Source: Novosphingobium hassiacum (GTDB lineage Bacteria > Pseudomonadota > Alphaproteobacteria > Sphingomonadales > Sphingomonadaceae). Taken from it: 64,000 nt of DNA. A program made the position numbers and the translations under genes. Location: the NCBI RefSeq assembly GCF_014196055.1, contig NZ_JACICY010000002.1, forward strand, positions 384,553 to 448,552. Reading direction: 5' to 3'. Below are positions 46,824 through 55,785 of the stretch, one piece after another. Position 1 is the stretch's first letter, and the number at the start of each line of letters is the position of its first letter. The notes beneath the pieces were generated by a model. That model was given only the letters and a program-made list of their open reading frames with translations. It did no database searches and was not told the origin of the DNA.

Positions 46824-48722
46824 GTGACTTCCGGCGACAGACCCTACGAGCTCGATTACCTGCCCGACGAGGCCTTCGAGGAAGGCATCTTTTCAGGCTT
46901 TCCCGATGCGGATGAACCCCTCGTCCTGCGCGAGCCGAAACCGCGCCCGATCTATGCCGATACCGCCGAGGCGCTCCACGCGGTGTTCGGCTTCCCTGCG
47001 TTTCGCGGCGTGCAGGCTCAGGTCGTCGATCGCGTGCTCGCCGCGCAGTCGACGCTCGCGGTCATGCCGACAGGCGCCGGCAAATCGCTGACCTATCAGT
47101 TGCCCGCGGTGATGATGGAGGGCACTTGTGTCGTCGTCTCGCCGCTGATCGCGCTGATGCACGACCAGCTGCGCGCGGCCACCGCCAACGGCATCCGCGC
47201 GGCCACGCTGACCAGCGTCGATACCAACCGCGAAGAGACGATCGAACGCTTCCGCAACGGCGATCTCGATCTGCTCTACGTCGCCCCCGAACGCGCCAGC
47301 CAGCAGCACTTCCGCGAACTGCTGACGCGCGGCCGCATTTCGCTGTTCGCCATCGACGAGGCGCATTGCGTCTCTGAATGGGGCCACGATTTCCGCCCCG
47401 ATTACCGCCTGCTGCGTCCGATGATGGACGCGTTCCCCGATGTCCCGCGCCTCGCGCTGACGGCAACGGCAGATCGCCACACCCGCGCCGACATTCTCGA
47501 ACAGCTCGGTATTCCCACCGAGGGCCTGATCGTCTCGGGCTTCGACCGGCCCAACATCCGCTACGCCATCCGCCCGCGCGACAACCCGCTGCGCCAGTTG
47601 CAGGCGCTGCTGGACGAGCACCCGGGTCCGGGCATCATCTATGCGCCCACCCGCGCCCAGGTCGAAAAGCTCGCCGGGCAATTGAGCACCGGCGGCAGGC
47701 AGGTGCTGCCCTACCACGCCGGGCTCGACGCGCAGGTCCGCGCTGCCAACCAGTCGGCCTTCGTTGCATCCGAAGACATGGTCATGGTCGCCACGGTCGC
47801 GTTCGGCATGGGCATCGACAAGCCCGACGTGCGCTTCGTCGCGCACGCCGCCTGTCCCAAATCGATCGAGGCCTACTATCAGGAAACCGGCCGCGCCGGG
47901 CGCGATGGCGATCCTGCGGTCGCGGTCATGCTGTGGGCCGCCGACGATTTCGCGCGTGCCCGCCAGCGTCTGGCCGAGGTTGAGGAACACCGCCGCGCGG
48001 GGGAACGCACCCGCATCGATGCGTTGGCTATGCTGGTCGAAACGCCGCACTGCCGCCGTGCCCTGTTGCTACGCCACTTCGGCGAGGACCCGCCCGCCAC
48101 TTGCGGCAACTGCGACAACTGTATCGAGGCGCCCGGCATCACCGATGGCACCACCGTGGCGCGCAAACTGCTCTCGGCGATCTACCGCACCGGGCAGCTG
48201 TTCGGACTCGGCTATATCGAAAAGGTCCTGACCGGGGTCCCCGACGAACGCGTGCTCCAGCGCGGCCACGACCAGCTTTCGGTCTACGGCATTGTCACCC
48301 CCGACGAAGCTCCGCTGCTGCGCCCGCTCGCCCGCGCCTTGCAGGCAAGGGGCGCGTTGGTCTCGACCGAACACGGCGGGTTGGCCCTGGGCGGCGATTC
48401 CCGCGCGATCCTCAAGGGTGAGGCCGAGGTCCAGCTCGTCGTCGTTCCCAAGAAGGAAGGTCGCAGCCGCCGCAAGGGCGCACCGGGCGCGGTGTTCAAC
48501 CCGGTCGGCGATTCGCTGTTCGACGCGCTACGCAGTCTGCGCCGCGACATCGCGCGCGAGGCAGGCTTGCCGCCCTATGTCATCTTCCACGATTCGGTCC
48601 TGCGCGAAATGGCGGCGTCGCGTCCCGCCAGCGCCTCCGAACTCGGCCAGATCGGCGGAGTAGGAGCAAAGAAGCTCGAAGCCCACGGCGATCGTTTCCT
48701 TGAAGTGATCCGGCAGTTCTGA
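46824..48722 (+). CDS. recQ: ATP-dependent DNA helicase RecQ
   Basis: 632-residue superfamily 2 helicase of recombination and repair. Motif I VMPTGAGKSLTYQLP, II IDEAHCVSEWGHDFRP, VI YYQETGRAGRDGDP, a zinc site (C-(x)n-CGNCDNC) in the RQC region and a C-terminal HRDC-like helix region. The start is GTG at 46824. It carries an N-terminal extension of about 45 residues before the helicase core. Confidence 0.96.
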   Translation: MTSGDRPYELDYLPDEAFEEGIFSGFPDADEPLVLREPKPRPIYADTAEALHAVFGFPAFRGVQAQVVDRVLAAQSTLAVMPTGAGKSLTYQLPAVMMEGTCVVVSPLIALMHDQLRAATANGIRAATLTSVDTNREETIERFRNGDLDLLYVAPERASQQHFRELLTRGRISLFAIDEAHCVSEWGHDFRPDYRLLRPMMDAFPDVPRLALTATADRHTRADILEQLGIPTEGLIVSGFDRPNIRYAIRPRDNPLRQLQALLDEHPGPGIIYAPTRAQVEKLAGQLSTGGRQVLPYHAGLDAQVRAANQSAFVASEDMVMVATVAFGMGIDKPDVRFVAHAACPKSIEAYYQETGRAGRDGDPAVAVMLWAADDFARARQRLAEVEEHRRAGERTRIDALAMLVETPHCRRALLLRHFGEDPPATCGNCDNCIEAPGITDGTTVARKLLSAIYRTGQLFGLGYIEKVLTGVPDERVLQRGHDQLSVYGIVTPDEAPLLRPLARALQARGALVSTEHGGLALGGDSRAILKGEAEVQLVVVPKKEGRSRRKGAPGAVFNPVGDSLFDALRSLRRDIAREAGLPPYVIFHDSVLREMAASRPASASELGQIGGVGAKKLEAHGDRFLEVIRQF

Positions 48723-48732
48723 GCACCCCCCG

Positions 48733-48812
48733 TTCGTCATCCCCGCGAAGGCGGGGACCCAGATGTAACGCGTTTAGCGCGCCTGGATTCCCGCCTTCGC
48801 GGGAATGACGAA
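48733..48812. repeat. Second repeat family, copy 2, between recQ and terC
   Basis: Left arm TTCGTCATCCCCGCGAAGGC and right arm GCCTTCGCGGGAATGACGAA form an 80-bp imperfect inverted repeat with a central CGCGTTTAGCGCG hairpin. It fills the convergent gap and probably acts as a transcription stop for both genes. Confidence 0.85.
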
Positions 48813-48819
48813 GTTAGGT

Positions 48820-49800
48820 TCAAGCCTTCAACGCCATCCCCCGCGTCTTCCACAACGAGAACAGCACGCCACCCGCTATCAGGCCCAGCGTTACAGCCAA
48901 GCTCATCACCGGCGGGAACTTGTCCCCGCCCAGCAGGAAGTCGGAGACGAAGATCTTCGAGCCGATGAACACCAGCACCGCGGCCAGCGCGTACTTGAGG
49001 TAGGCAAACCGGTCGATCATCGCCGCCAGCGCAAAGTACAGCGCGCGCAGGCCAAGGATCGCCATGATGTTCGAGGTGTAGACCACGAACGTATCGGTGG
49101 TGATCGCAAAGATCGCCGGGACCGAATCGACCGCGAACACGAGGTCGGCCAGATTGATCACTACCAGCGCCAGGAACAGCGGGGTCGCCGCATTGACCAA
49201 CTTGCCGGTCTTTTCATCGGGCACCTTCACGAAGAAGTGCTGGTCGTGCAGGTCCTTGGTCACGCGCATGTGACGGCTGATCCAGCGCACCACCGGATTG
49301 TTGCCGATGTCGGGATCGTGATCCGAGGTGAAGAACATCTTGATCCCGGTGAACACCAGGAACGCTGCGAAGATATACAGCACCCAGTAGGCCTGTTCGA
49401 CCAGCGCCGCGCCACCCGCAATCATCCCGCCACGCAGGAAGATCACCGCGACGATGCCCCAAAGCAGCGCGCGATACTGGTACTTTGCCGGGATCGCGAA
49501 GAACGTGAAGATCATGCTGATCACGAACACGTTGTCGATCGACAAGGCCTTCTCGATGAAGAACCCGGTGTAGTACTTCATCCCCAGATCCGCGCCCTTT
49601 TCGGCCCAGACCCACGCGCCGAAGGCCAGCGCGATGGTGATGTAGAATGCGGTCAGGCGCAGCGATTCAGCTATGCCCATGGCCTTGTCCTCCTTGTGGA
49701 GGACGCCAAGATCGAACGCGGTCAGCGCGACGACAAGGCCGAGAAACGCCAGCCAGAACCACGCCGGGGTGCCGAGCCAGTCGGCAAACAGAAATTCCAT
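48820..49800 (-). CDS. TerC-family membrane protein
   Basis: 326-residue polytopic protein with about nine hydrophobic segments. FDLGVLHKEDKAMG, ALSIDNVFVISMIFTFF and DLVFAVDSVPAIFAIT are the TerC/Alx acidic motifs. Members export Mn2+ or serve metalation of secreted enzymes and tellurite resistance; which applies here is unknown. The ATG at 49800 has GGAG upstream and is preferred to a GTG one codon earlier. A hairpin sits in its leader. Confidence 0.92.
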   Translation of the reverse strand: MEFLFADWLGTPAWFWLAFLGLVVALTAFDLGVLHKEDKAMGIAESLRLTAFYITIALAFGAWVWAEKGADLGMKYYTGFFIEKALSIDNVFVISMIFTFFAIPAKYQYRALLWGIVAVIFLRGGMIAGGAALVEQAYWVLYIFAAFLVFTGIKMFFTSDHDPDIGNNPVVRWISRHMRVTKDLHDQHFFVKVPDEKTGKLVNAATPLFLALVVINLADLVFAVDSVPAIFAITTDTFVVYTSNIMAILGLRALYFALAAMIDRFAYLKYALAAVLVFIGSKIFVSDFLLGGDKFPPVMSLAVTLGLIAGGVLFSLWKTRGMALKA

Positions 49801-49820
49801 CACGCTACTCCATCAACCGG

Positions 49821-49850
49821 CCCGTGCGACTGCAAATGCAGTAGCACGGG
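49821..49850 (-). promoter_or_regulatory. Leader hairpin upstream of the TerC-family gene
   Basis: CCCGTGC pairs with GCACGGG, and inside it ACTGCA pairs with TGCAGT, with one mismatch between. The structure ends 21 bp before the terC ATG, close to its ribosome binding site. TerC/Alx genes are often under Mn2+ riboswitches (yybP-ykoY); I do not see that consensus, so this may be a simpler element or a terminator of the upstream YdcH gene. Confidence 0.4.
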
Positions 49851-49865
49851 CGGCGTTCCTCTATG

Positions 49866-50042
49866 TCAAAGTGTGACGGACTTGCGCGGAAGCAGGCGGG
49901 ACAGGCGGTCCTTCACCATCAGCTTCAATTTCTTGATCCGCGCGATCTCGAACGGATCGACCCAGCGGCTGCGGCGGGCAAGCCGCAGCGCCTCGTCGAG
50001 TTTCTGGTGACGTTCAAGCAGGCTGAAATAACGATCGGACAT
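49866..50042 (-). CDS. YdcH-like (DUF465) small protein
   Basis: 58-residue protein MSDRYFSLLERHQKLDEALR onward. The pattern H-x-x-L-D-x-x-L then D-P-F-E-I-A-R-I-K-K-L-K-L-x-V-K-D-R-L is that of DUF465/YdcH two-helix coiled-coil proteins; function unknown. It lies upstream of the TerC gene on the same strand. Translation read by hand from the minus strand. Confidence 0.85.
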   Translation of the reverse strand: MSDRYFSLLERHQKLDEALRLARRSRWVDPFEIARIKKLKLMVKDRLSRLLPRKSVTL

Positions 50043-50300
50043 ATCAAGCTCCCTATCGAAGCGGTTGCAACGATCGGGTGCGCCGAGCCTTGAAGCCAGA
50101 TCCGGAAGGAGGGGTTAGTAGATCCGGACCACAAGACATCGGCATCACCCGATGCGGTCCGACATCACGCAAGCGACTTGCCATCAGTGGCCAAATCGCC
50201 GCGCCAGAGGGGCCCGGTCCGCGACTTGAATGTGGAGTGATTCGCTCCGGATTGCAAGAGCCATCCGAATCCGCTTGCGGGTGCAACCTGAATTGATATT

Positions 50301-50316
50301 AATATGATATCATATT
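50301..50316. promoter_or_regulatory. 16-bp AT palindrome at the SPFH gene start
   Basis: AATATGATATCATATT is a perfect palindrome 15 bp before the ATG, between an AT-rich promoter-like stretch and the GGGGG ribosome binding site. Symmetry and position suggest a repressor site; the ribbon-helix-helix protein encoded downstream is a candidate binder. The preceding 250 bp (50043-50300) hold no gene. Confidence 0.5.
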
Positions 50317-50331
50317 TAAGGGGGAAGTCCG

Positions 50332-51240
50332 ATGTCCGATTCGCGTACGCAAGCCGCCAGCCAGGAAACCACAGCGTGGACCACCAGCGGGTATCTCATG
50401 CTCGGCCTGTTGATCGTCGTGTTCGTGCTCACCGCTGCGCGGATACTGGGCTTTGCTTCGGGCAATCCGACCGACGCCGATGTTCCGGGCTTCCTTGCCG
50501 GGATATTTTTCGGTCCCGTCCTGTTCGTGCTGATCGCCAAGGGCTTCTATATGATCCAGCCCAACCAGGCCGCCGCGATCACCATGTTCGGTTCGTATCG
50601 GGGCACCGATCGCAGCCACGGCTTGCGCTGGGTCTGGCCGTGGATGAGCAAGAACCGCATTTCGGTGCGCGCCAACAACGTCGTTTCGGAAAAGCTCAAG
50701 GTCAACGACTTGCGCGGCAACCCGATCGAGATCGCCTGCAACGTGGTGTGGCGCGTGTCGGATACCGCGCAGGCGCTGTTCGATGTCGATGACTACAAGG
50801 CGTTCGTCTATGTCCAGATCGAAAGCGCTGTTCGCTCGATCGGCTCGCGCTATCCCTATGATGATATCGAGCATCAGGAAGTCACACTGCGCAGCCATCA
50901 TGACCAGATCAACGCCGAACTGCGCACCGAACTCAACGCCCGCCTGATCCTTGCCGGGATCACCGTCGACGAATGCGGATTGACCCACCTGGCCTACGCG
51001 CCTGAAATCGCAGGGGCCATGCTCCGGCGCCAGCAGGCCGAAGCGGTCATCTCGGCACGCCGCAAGCTGGTCGAAGGCGCGGTGTCGATGGTCGAAATGG
51101 CGCTCAACCAGCTTTCGGAAAAGGGCGTGGTCGAGTTGGACGACGAACGCCGCGCGACGATGGTCTCGAACCTGATGGTCGTATTGTGCGGTGAACGCGA
51201 TGCGCAACCGGTCATCAACGCCGGTACGCTGTACCAGTAA
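50332..51240 (+). CDS. SPFH/Band 7 domain membrane protein
   Basis: 302 residues. Two N-terminal hydrophobic segments (about 20-42 and 52-70) anchor the protein, followed by an SPFH domain starting IQPNQAAAITMFGSYRGTDRSHGLRW and a helical C-terminal region (RRQQAEAVISARRKLVEGAV). Related to the SPFH proteins that form membrane-bound rings and scaffold other proteins. Ends 9 bp before the Arc-like gene, so the two are probably one operon. Confidence 0.92.
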   Translation: MSDSRTQAASQETTAWTTSGYLMLGLLIVVFVLTAARILGFASGNPTDADVPGFLAGIFFGPVLFVLIAKGFYMIQPNQAAAITMFGSYRGTDRSHGLRWVWPWMSKNRISVRANNVVSEKLKVNDLRGNPIEIACNVVWRVSDTAQALFDVDDYKAFVYVQIESAVRSIGSRYPYDDIEHQEVTLRSHHDQINAELRTELNARLILAGITVDECGLTHLAYAPEIAGAMLRRQQAEAVISARRKLVEGAVSMVEMALNQLSEKGVVELDDERRATMVSNLMVVLCGERDAQPVINAGTLYQ

Positions 51241-51249
51241 GGCCTGCCG

Positions 51250-51450
51250 ATGGCCCCGCCGCCGAAAAAGGCTTTCCCGTTGCGCATCGATCCGGCGCTG
51301 TTCGCCGCGATCGAGCGCGCGGCAGGGGCGGACCTGCGTTCGGCCAATGCCCAGATCGAAGTTCTCCTGCGCGAGGCGCTGGGCAGGCGCGGGGTGAAAG
51401 TCGCCACGACCGAAGCTCCACGTCGGGGGCGTCCGCCAAAGATCGATTGA
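51250..51450 (+). CDS. Arc-type ribbon-helix-helix protein with AT-hook-like tail
   Basis: 66 residues. KKAFPLRIDPALFAAIERAAGADLRSANAQIEVLLREALGR is an Arc/HicB-type ribbon-helix-helix domain. The tail PRRGRPPKID contains an AT-hook-like RGRPPK. In this context (SPFH partner) such genes are often conserved; the role is not established. It could autoregulate through the AT palindrome before the SPFH gene (inference). Confidence 0.8.
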   Translation: MAPPPKKAFPLRIDPALFAAIERAAGADLRSANAQIEVLLREALGRRGVKVATTEAPRRGRPPKID

Positions 51451-51534
51451 TCCGGTTCCCGCCGGAACGCAACGGCATGTCAACCATTCGTCGCTATCCA
51501 CGGCATGGCAAACTCGCCCGCCGGATAGCACAAG

Positions 51535-52536
51535 ATGTACATGACCCAAGCCAATCCCTTTGCGGTTGCAGGCCGCCGCCACCACAAGCAACGGGTCGGG
51601 ATTTTCCTGCTGGCGCTTGGCGTATTGGCAGCAATCCCGGCCAGTGCCCTGTTCGCGCAGGAACAGCGCAAGCCCTACACGATCGTCGAGAGCGGCCGCA
51701 GTTTCGCCGCGCTGCAGGACGCGGTCAACGCCATCGGCGAGGGCACCGCCACGATCCGCATCGAACCCGGCACCTATCGCGATTGCGCGGTCCAGCAGGC
51801 GGGCGATGTCGGTTTTGTCGCGCAGATACCCGGCCAGACGATCTTCGATGGCGCTGCCTGCGAGGGCAAGGCGACCATCGTCGCGCGCGGTCGCTCGACC
51901 CGCGTCGAAGGGCTGATCTTCCAGAATATCCGCGTGCCCGACGCCAACGGCTCGGGAATCCGCCTCGAACACGGCAACCTGACCGTGCGCCAGTCGTGGT
52001 TCCGCGACAGCGAACAGGGCATCCTCTCGGCCGACGACCCCTCTGCCGCCGTGCTGATCGAGAAGTCGACCTTCACCCGCCTGGGTCGCTGTGATCGCGG
52101 GCTGTCCTGCGCGCACTCGGTCTACTTCGGCGACTATGGCAGCGTCACCATCCGCCGCAGCCGCTTCGAAGCGGGCAGGGGCGGGCACTACGTCAAAAGC
52201 CGCGCCGGTCGCGTCGAAGTCAGTGAATCGAGCTTTGACGATACTGCAGGGCAGACCACCAATTACATGATCGACGTCCCCGCCGGAGCCACCGGACGCA
52301 TCACCGACAACGTCTTCGTCCAGGGCAAGGACAAGGAAAACTACAGCGCGTTCATCGCCGTGGCCGCCGAGGGCCGCGTGCACAGTTCGAGCGGCCTTGC
52401 CATTGCGGGCAACGACGCGCGCTTCGCTCCGGGCATCAGCCGCTCGTCGGCCTTCGTTGCCGACTGGTCGGGCGATCAACTCTCGATCGGCAGCAATACG
52501 CTCGGGCAGGGCCTGACCCGCTTCGAAAAGCGTTAG
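51535..52536 (+). CDS. Secreted right-handed beta-helix protein
   Basis: 333 residues with a signal anchor (VGIFLLALGVLAAIPASALFA) and a body of parallel beta-helix turns (GSGIRLEHGNLTVRQSWFRDSEQGIL, SVTIRRSRFEAGRGGHYVKS, GRVEVSESSFDDT), like pectate-lyase-fold proteins. No catalytic residues recognised. It may bind or cleave polysaccharide. Starts MYM give ATG 51535 or 51541. Confidence 0.8.
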   Translation: MYMTQANPFAVAGRRHHKQRVGIFLLALGVLAAIPASALFAQEQRKPYTIVESGRSFAALQDAVNAIGEGTATIRIEPGTYRDCAVQQAGDVGFVAQIPGQTIFDGAACEGKATIVARGRSTRVEGLIFQNIRVPDANGSGIRLEHGNLTVRQSWFRDSEQGILSADDPSAAVLIEKSTFTRLGRCDRGLSCAHSVYFGDYGSVTIRRSRFEAGRGGHYVKSRAGRVEVSESSFDDTAGQTTNYMIDVPAGATGRITDNVFVQGKDKENYSAFIAVAAEGRVHSSSGLAIAGNDARFAPGISRSSAFVADWSGDQLSIGSNTLGQGLTRFEKR

Positions 52537-52558
52537 ACCCGCACCACAACTCAACGCT

Positions 52559-52645
52559 TCGTCATTGCGAGGAACGCAGCGACCGAGCCATCCAGAGCAC
52601 AGTACGTTGGCGCTCTGGATCGCGATGCTTCGCCCGCAAGGACGA
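52559..52645. repeat. Third repeat family (CGTCATTGCGAG type)
   Basis: Outer arms TCGTCATTGCGAGGAACGCA and GCTTCGCCCGCAAGGACGA pair imperfectly; inner arms ATCCAGAGC (52590-52598) and GCTCTGGAT (52612-52620) pair perfectly. This resembles a widely scattered palindrome in alphaproteobacterial genomes. It fills the gap after the beta-helix gene. Confidence 0.8.
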
Positions 52646-52662
52646 GTGGATGGAGAGAGTCT

Positions 52663-53055
52663 GTGAGGGCCTATGGGTTGCCCCAGTGCGGGCTACCCCC
52701 TACCTTGGCCCAAGTGCACACGCTGTCATCCACACGCCTGACCGCAAGGTTCTGGGCCGCGCTCTTGGCGCTGACCGTGCTGTTCCACGCCGCCGCACCG
52801 TTCGACGCGCCGCTTGTCGCGCGAACCGGATCGGCATTCAGCGCGGCGACGGTGGACCTTGCGGTTGCGCCCGAGCGTCGGCTTACCGTGCAGCGTGTCG
52901 CCCTGCCGGTAGCGCCGCCGCCAGTCCTTCTGGCACCGCTCCCCGCAGCACCTCCACTCCTTGAATTCGCCCACGCTTGGCCGCCGCAGACAGCGCCCCC
53001 GGCACCGGCGCCGTTGTTGCTGCGTCCCGCACCACGGGCACCCCCGATCACCTGA
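52663..53055 (+). CDS. Uncertain Pro/Ala-rich small protein
   Basis: Open frame of up to 130 residues with a hydrophobic segment (FWAALLALTVLFHAAAPF) and a Pro-rich tail (APPPVLLAPLPAAPPLLE). Starts are GTG 52663 or GTG 52714, neither with a strong ribosome binding site. It could encode a membrane-anchored periplasmic linker protein. Kept because the frame is on the strand of its neighbours and has a plausible signal; may be spurious. Confidence 0.4.
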   Translation: MRAYGLPQCGLPPTLAQVHTLSSTRLTARFWAALLALTVLFHAAAPFDAPLVARTGSAFSAATVDLAVAPERRLTVQRVALPVAPPPVLLAPLPAAPPLLEFAHAWPPQTAPPAPAPLLLRPAPRAPPIT

Positions 53056-53112
53056 CCTGCCGCCCGCGCCGTACCCTCCGGCGCTGCCCAAACGCATGTC
53101 AGGAATCAAGAA

Positions 53113-53412
53113 ATGTCAAAAACCTACACCGCATCTGCGGCCGATGCCCGTCGCGCCCATGTCGAGGCGCTGCTGTCCGCCTATCCAGATGTCACCCCGC
53201 AGGAGCACAACCTGCTCGTCAACTGGTTCCGCAACGACGCCACCGCGCTCGACGTCGGCATGGTCGCCAGCAATCCGGCGGCCGAACGCGGTTATCGCCG
53301 CTTCCGCGCCGAACATCTCGATCGCTTTACGCTCAAGGACATGGGCTGGGCCCTGGCGTTCGCCGCAGCCATCGCCGTTGCTGTGCTGCTGATCGCCTGG
53401 CGGGCGCTCTGA
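53113..53412 (+). CDS. Hypothetical protein with C-terminal membrane anchor
   Basis: 99 residues. A soluble helical N-terminal part (AYPDVTPQEHNLLVNWFRNDATALDVGMVASNPAAERGYRRF) is followed by a single C-terminal transmembrane helix (WALAFAAAIAVAVLLIAWRAL). AGGAAT lies upstream of the ATG. No domain recognised. Convergent with ribA. Confidence 0.7.
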   Translation: MSKTYTASAADARRAHVEALLSAYPDVTPQEHNLLVNWFRNDATALDVGMVASNPAAERGYRRFRAEHLDRFTLKDMGWALAFAAAIAVAVLLIAWRAL

Positions 53413-53434
53413 CCCAACCCGCGACCGCGACGGG

Positions 53435-54499
53435 CTAGCGCAACAGGTGTCCCGAGCGGTCGCGTTTGGTCGCAAGGTAGCGCGCGTTGTGGGGATTGGC
53501 GGGCAGTTCGTGCGGCACGCGCTCGGACACCTCGATTCCCAGTTCCTGCAACGCCGCCACCTTCATCGGGTTGTTGGTCAGCAGCCGCACGCGCGACACG
53601 CCGAGCAGGTCGAGCATCCGTACGGCCACCGGAAAGTCGCGCGCCTCGCTCGGCAGGCCCAGCCGCTCGTTGGCGTCGACCGTGTCAAACCCCTGGTCCT
53701 GCAGTTCATAGGCACGCAGCTTGTTGATCAGCCCGATCCCGCGCCCCTCCTGCCGCAGGTACAGCAGCACGCCCCAGCCGCCCTTGGCAACCTCATCGGC
53801 CATCTGCGCCAGCGCGCCATCGAGTTGCGGCCCACAATCGCACTTGAGGCTGCCGAGCACGTCGCCGGTCAGGCATTCGCTGTGCAACCGCACCAGCGGC
53901 TCGCGCTCGCTCGTCTGCACGCCGAGCACCAGCGCGACATGCTCGCGCAAGTCGTCCCGGGCGCGGAACGCCACGATCTCGGCATCGTCGCACGGCGCGA
54001 CGGGCAACCGCGCCCGCGCCTGAATGGTCAGACCGCGCGGGTCCTTGAATACCGCCAACTCCTCCGCCGAAACCTCGGCAGCGATTTCCACACCGGTCGA
54101 GACCATGAATGCGGGCAGGATTCCCGCCAGCCGCGCCAGTTCCATCGCCGCGACCGCCGCCTCGCGCGGCTCGATCGGATCGGCCTTGAACGGACCGCGC
54201 AAGGGATTGCCCAGATCCTGTGCCGGGTCGGCCAGATTTCGCGCGCCAGAAAGGCTGAACGGCTCAGCCCCCCGGATCAGCACTGGCGCTTCGGGCACGG
54301 CTGCATCGCGCTGGTTGGCAAGCTTCAGTGTCGCCGCGCGCGCATCGGAAATCAGCAGGCGCGCGGCATAGATTCCCGGTTGAACGAACGCGGTTTCAGC
54401 AGGCAACAGGTCGAGCGCGCCGTCCACCCCGGTCACCCGGATCGCCCACCCGTGGCGCAGCGCATCCAAAGCGCGGGCGACGTTTCGCGCGTCGCTCAA
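53435..54499 (-). CDS. ribA: GTP cyclohydrolase II
   Basis: 354 residues. The C-terminal 200 residues are a clear GTP cyclohydrolase II: zinc site ECLTGDVLGSLKCDCG, YLRQEGRGIGLINKLRAYELQD and TNNPMK, opening the GTP ring to start riboflavin synthesis. The N-terminal 150 residues resemble a degenerate domain without DHBP synthase residues, common in sphingomonads. The likely start is a TTG at 54499 overlapping the xthA stop (TTGA). Product feeds RibF. Confidence 0.92.
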   Translation of the reverse strand: MSDARNVARALDALRHGWAIRVTGVDGALDLLPAETAFVQPGIYAARLLISDARAATLKLANQRDAAVPEAPVLIRGAEPFSLSGARNLADPAQDLGNPLRGPFKADPIEPREAAVAAMELARLAGILPAFMVSTGVEIAAEVSAEELAVFKDPRGLTIQARARLPVAPCDDAEIVAFRARDDLREHVALVLGVQTSEREPLVRLHSECLTGDVLGSLKCDCGPQLDGALAQMADEVAKGGWGVLLYLRQEGRGIGLINKLRAYELQDQGFDTVDANERLGLPSEARDFPVAVRMLDLLGVSRVRLLTNNPMKVAALQELGIEVSERVPHELPANPHNARYLATKRDRSGHLLR

Positions 54500-55287
54500 A
54501 GGTCCAGCTCTGTGATCAGCGGGATGTGATCCGAAGGCTGCTCCCACCGCCGCGTCTCTTCGACGAAGCGATGCCCACGCGATTGCGCCGCCGCTTGGGG
54601 TGAGGCCCACATGTGATCCAGCCTGCGCCCCTGGTCCTTCTCGCGCCAGTACGACCGGTACGACCACCACGAATAGTTGCGCTCGGGCGCAGCGATATGC
54701 TTGCGCCCGAGATCGACCCAGCCATGCGCATCGCCGAACCGCTGCAGCGTTTCCACTTCCAGCGGCGTATGGCTGACGACCTTGAGCAGCGCCTTGTGAT
54801 TGTAGACGTCGCACTCGAGCGGCGCGATGTTGAAATCGCCCACGATCAGCGTCGGGCGCTCGATCTTTTCGGCCCAGCGCGTCATGCGCTCGAGGAAGTC
54901 GAGCTTCTGCCCGAACTTGGCGTTGACCTCGCGATCGGCCACATCGCCGCCCGCCGGGATATAGACGTTCTCGATGATCAGGCCTTGGCCCGGGCCGGTG
55001 AGTTCCACGCCAATATGCCGCGCCTCGCCATTGTCCTGCCAGTCATGCTTGCTGAAATCGCGGAATGGAATGCGGCTGACCGTGGCGACGCCATGATAGC
55101 CCTTCTGCCCATGCACCGCGCGGTGGGTGTAGCCGAGCTTCTCGAAAACCTCGTGCGGAAACAGGTTCTCTGGCGTCTTGATCTCCTGCAGGCACAGCAC
55201 ATCGGGCGCCTCCTGCAGCAGAAAACGCTCGACCTGCTCGGCGCGCAAGCGGACCGAATTGATGTTCCATGTGGCAACCGAGATCAT
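54496..55287 (-). CDS. xthA: Exodeoxyribonuclease III
   Basis: 263-residue AP endonuclease/3' exonuclease of base-excision repair. ATWNINSVRLR, CLQEIKTPE with the metal Glu, VGDFNIAP and SDHIPLI are the EEP-family active-site motifs. It complements Ung. Coupled to ribA through an overlap. Confidence 0.96.
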   Translation of the reverse strand: MISVATWNINSVRLRAEQVERFLLQEAPDVLCLQEIKTPENLFPHEVFEKLGYTHRAVHGQKGYHGVATVSRIPFRDFSKHDWQDNGEARHIGVELTGPGQGLIIENVYIPAGGDVADREVNAKFGQKLDFLERMTRWAEKIERPTLIVGDFNIAPLECDVYNHKALLKVVSHTPLEVETLQRFGDAHGWVDLGRKHIAAPERNYSWWSYRSYWREKDQGRRLDHMWASPQAAAQSRGHRFVEETRRWEQPSDHIPLITELDL

Positions 55288-55785
55288 GCGCTCGGCTTTA
55301 GGGTCGCGGGGTGGCGATTGCTAGATGGGATGTGGGGTAGGATCGGGAGGATCGACCGGTAGCACCGCGGCTTTGCGGTAGTGTCTTTGGATGTTCCGTC
55401 AGTGAAGGCAAGGCCTCGGTGTGAGACGCAGTACTTTCGCTGGAGACGCATTGAGGGCTACCTCTGGCGTCGAACTACCTTGTTTTTTCAGTATCTTACA
55501 TACGATACGGCTTTCGTCCCTTGGCGGCAATTTCCGCCCTGGTGATCTCCCGGTGATCGCTGGACGCCGGGGGTTGCTGGCGAAAAATTGCGAAGGGACA
55601 AGATTACCTGACGCACGATTGAGGCATTGGTTGCCGCGCGATCAGATGGCTTTTTGTGTGACGAGGGAATCGAAGGTTTGGGATCGCGGTGATATCGACC
55701 GGAGCGCGATTGAAACCATGGAGAGTCCGTCCGCAATGAAGGCGCGCGGCAGCGAGGGCCTGCTGGCCCCGCTTGTAGAGTTCGG
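55288..55785. other. Non-coding, lower-GC region
   Basis: About 500 bp without a convincing gene. Minus-strand reading around 55490-55560 gives a short peptide-like end (EITRAEIAAKGRKPYRM) that could be a decayed gene tail; too short to assign. The AT-rich content and the adjoining TetR unit suggest foreign DNA. Confidence 0.5.

Noticed and set aside
46000..48812. CRISPR array suspected from repeated GCGGGAATGAC units and palindromes
   Set aside because: Only three tandem 21-bp units with no unique spacers, and no cas genes; they derive from the adjacent inverted repeat.
49804..49865. yybP-ykoY Mn2+ riboswitch before the TerC-family gene
   Set aside because: The region is only about 60 bp and lacks the conserved internal loops; only a simple hairpin is present.
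50299..52554. 751-codon minus-strand frame opposite the SPFH and beta-helix genes
   Set aside because: Its translation is an antisense shadow spanning three genes and an intergenic palindrome; no motif or ribosome binding site.
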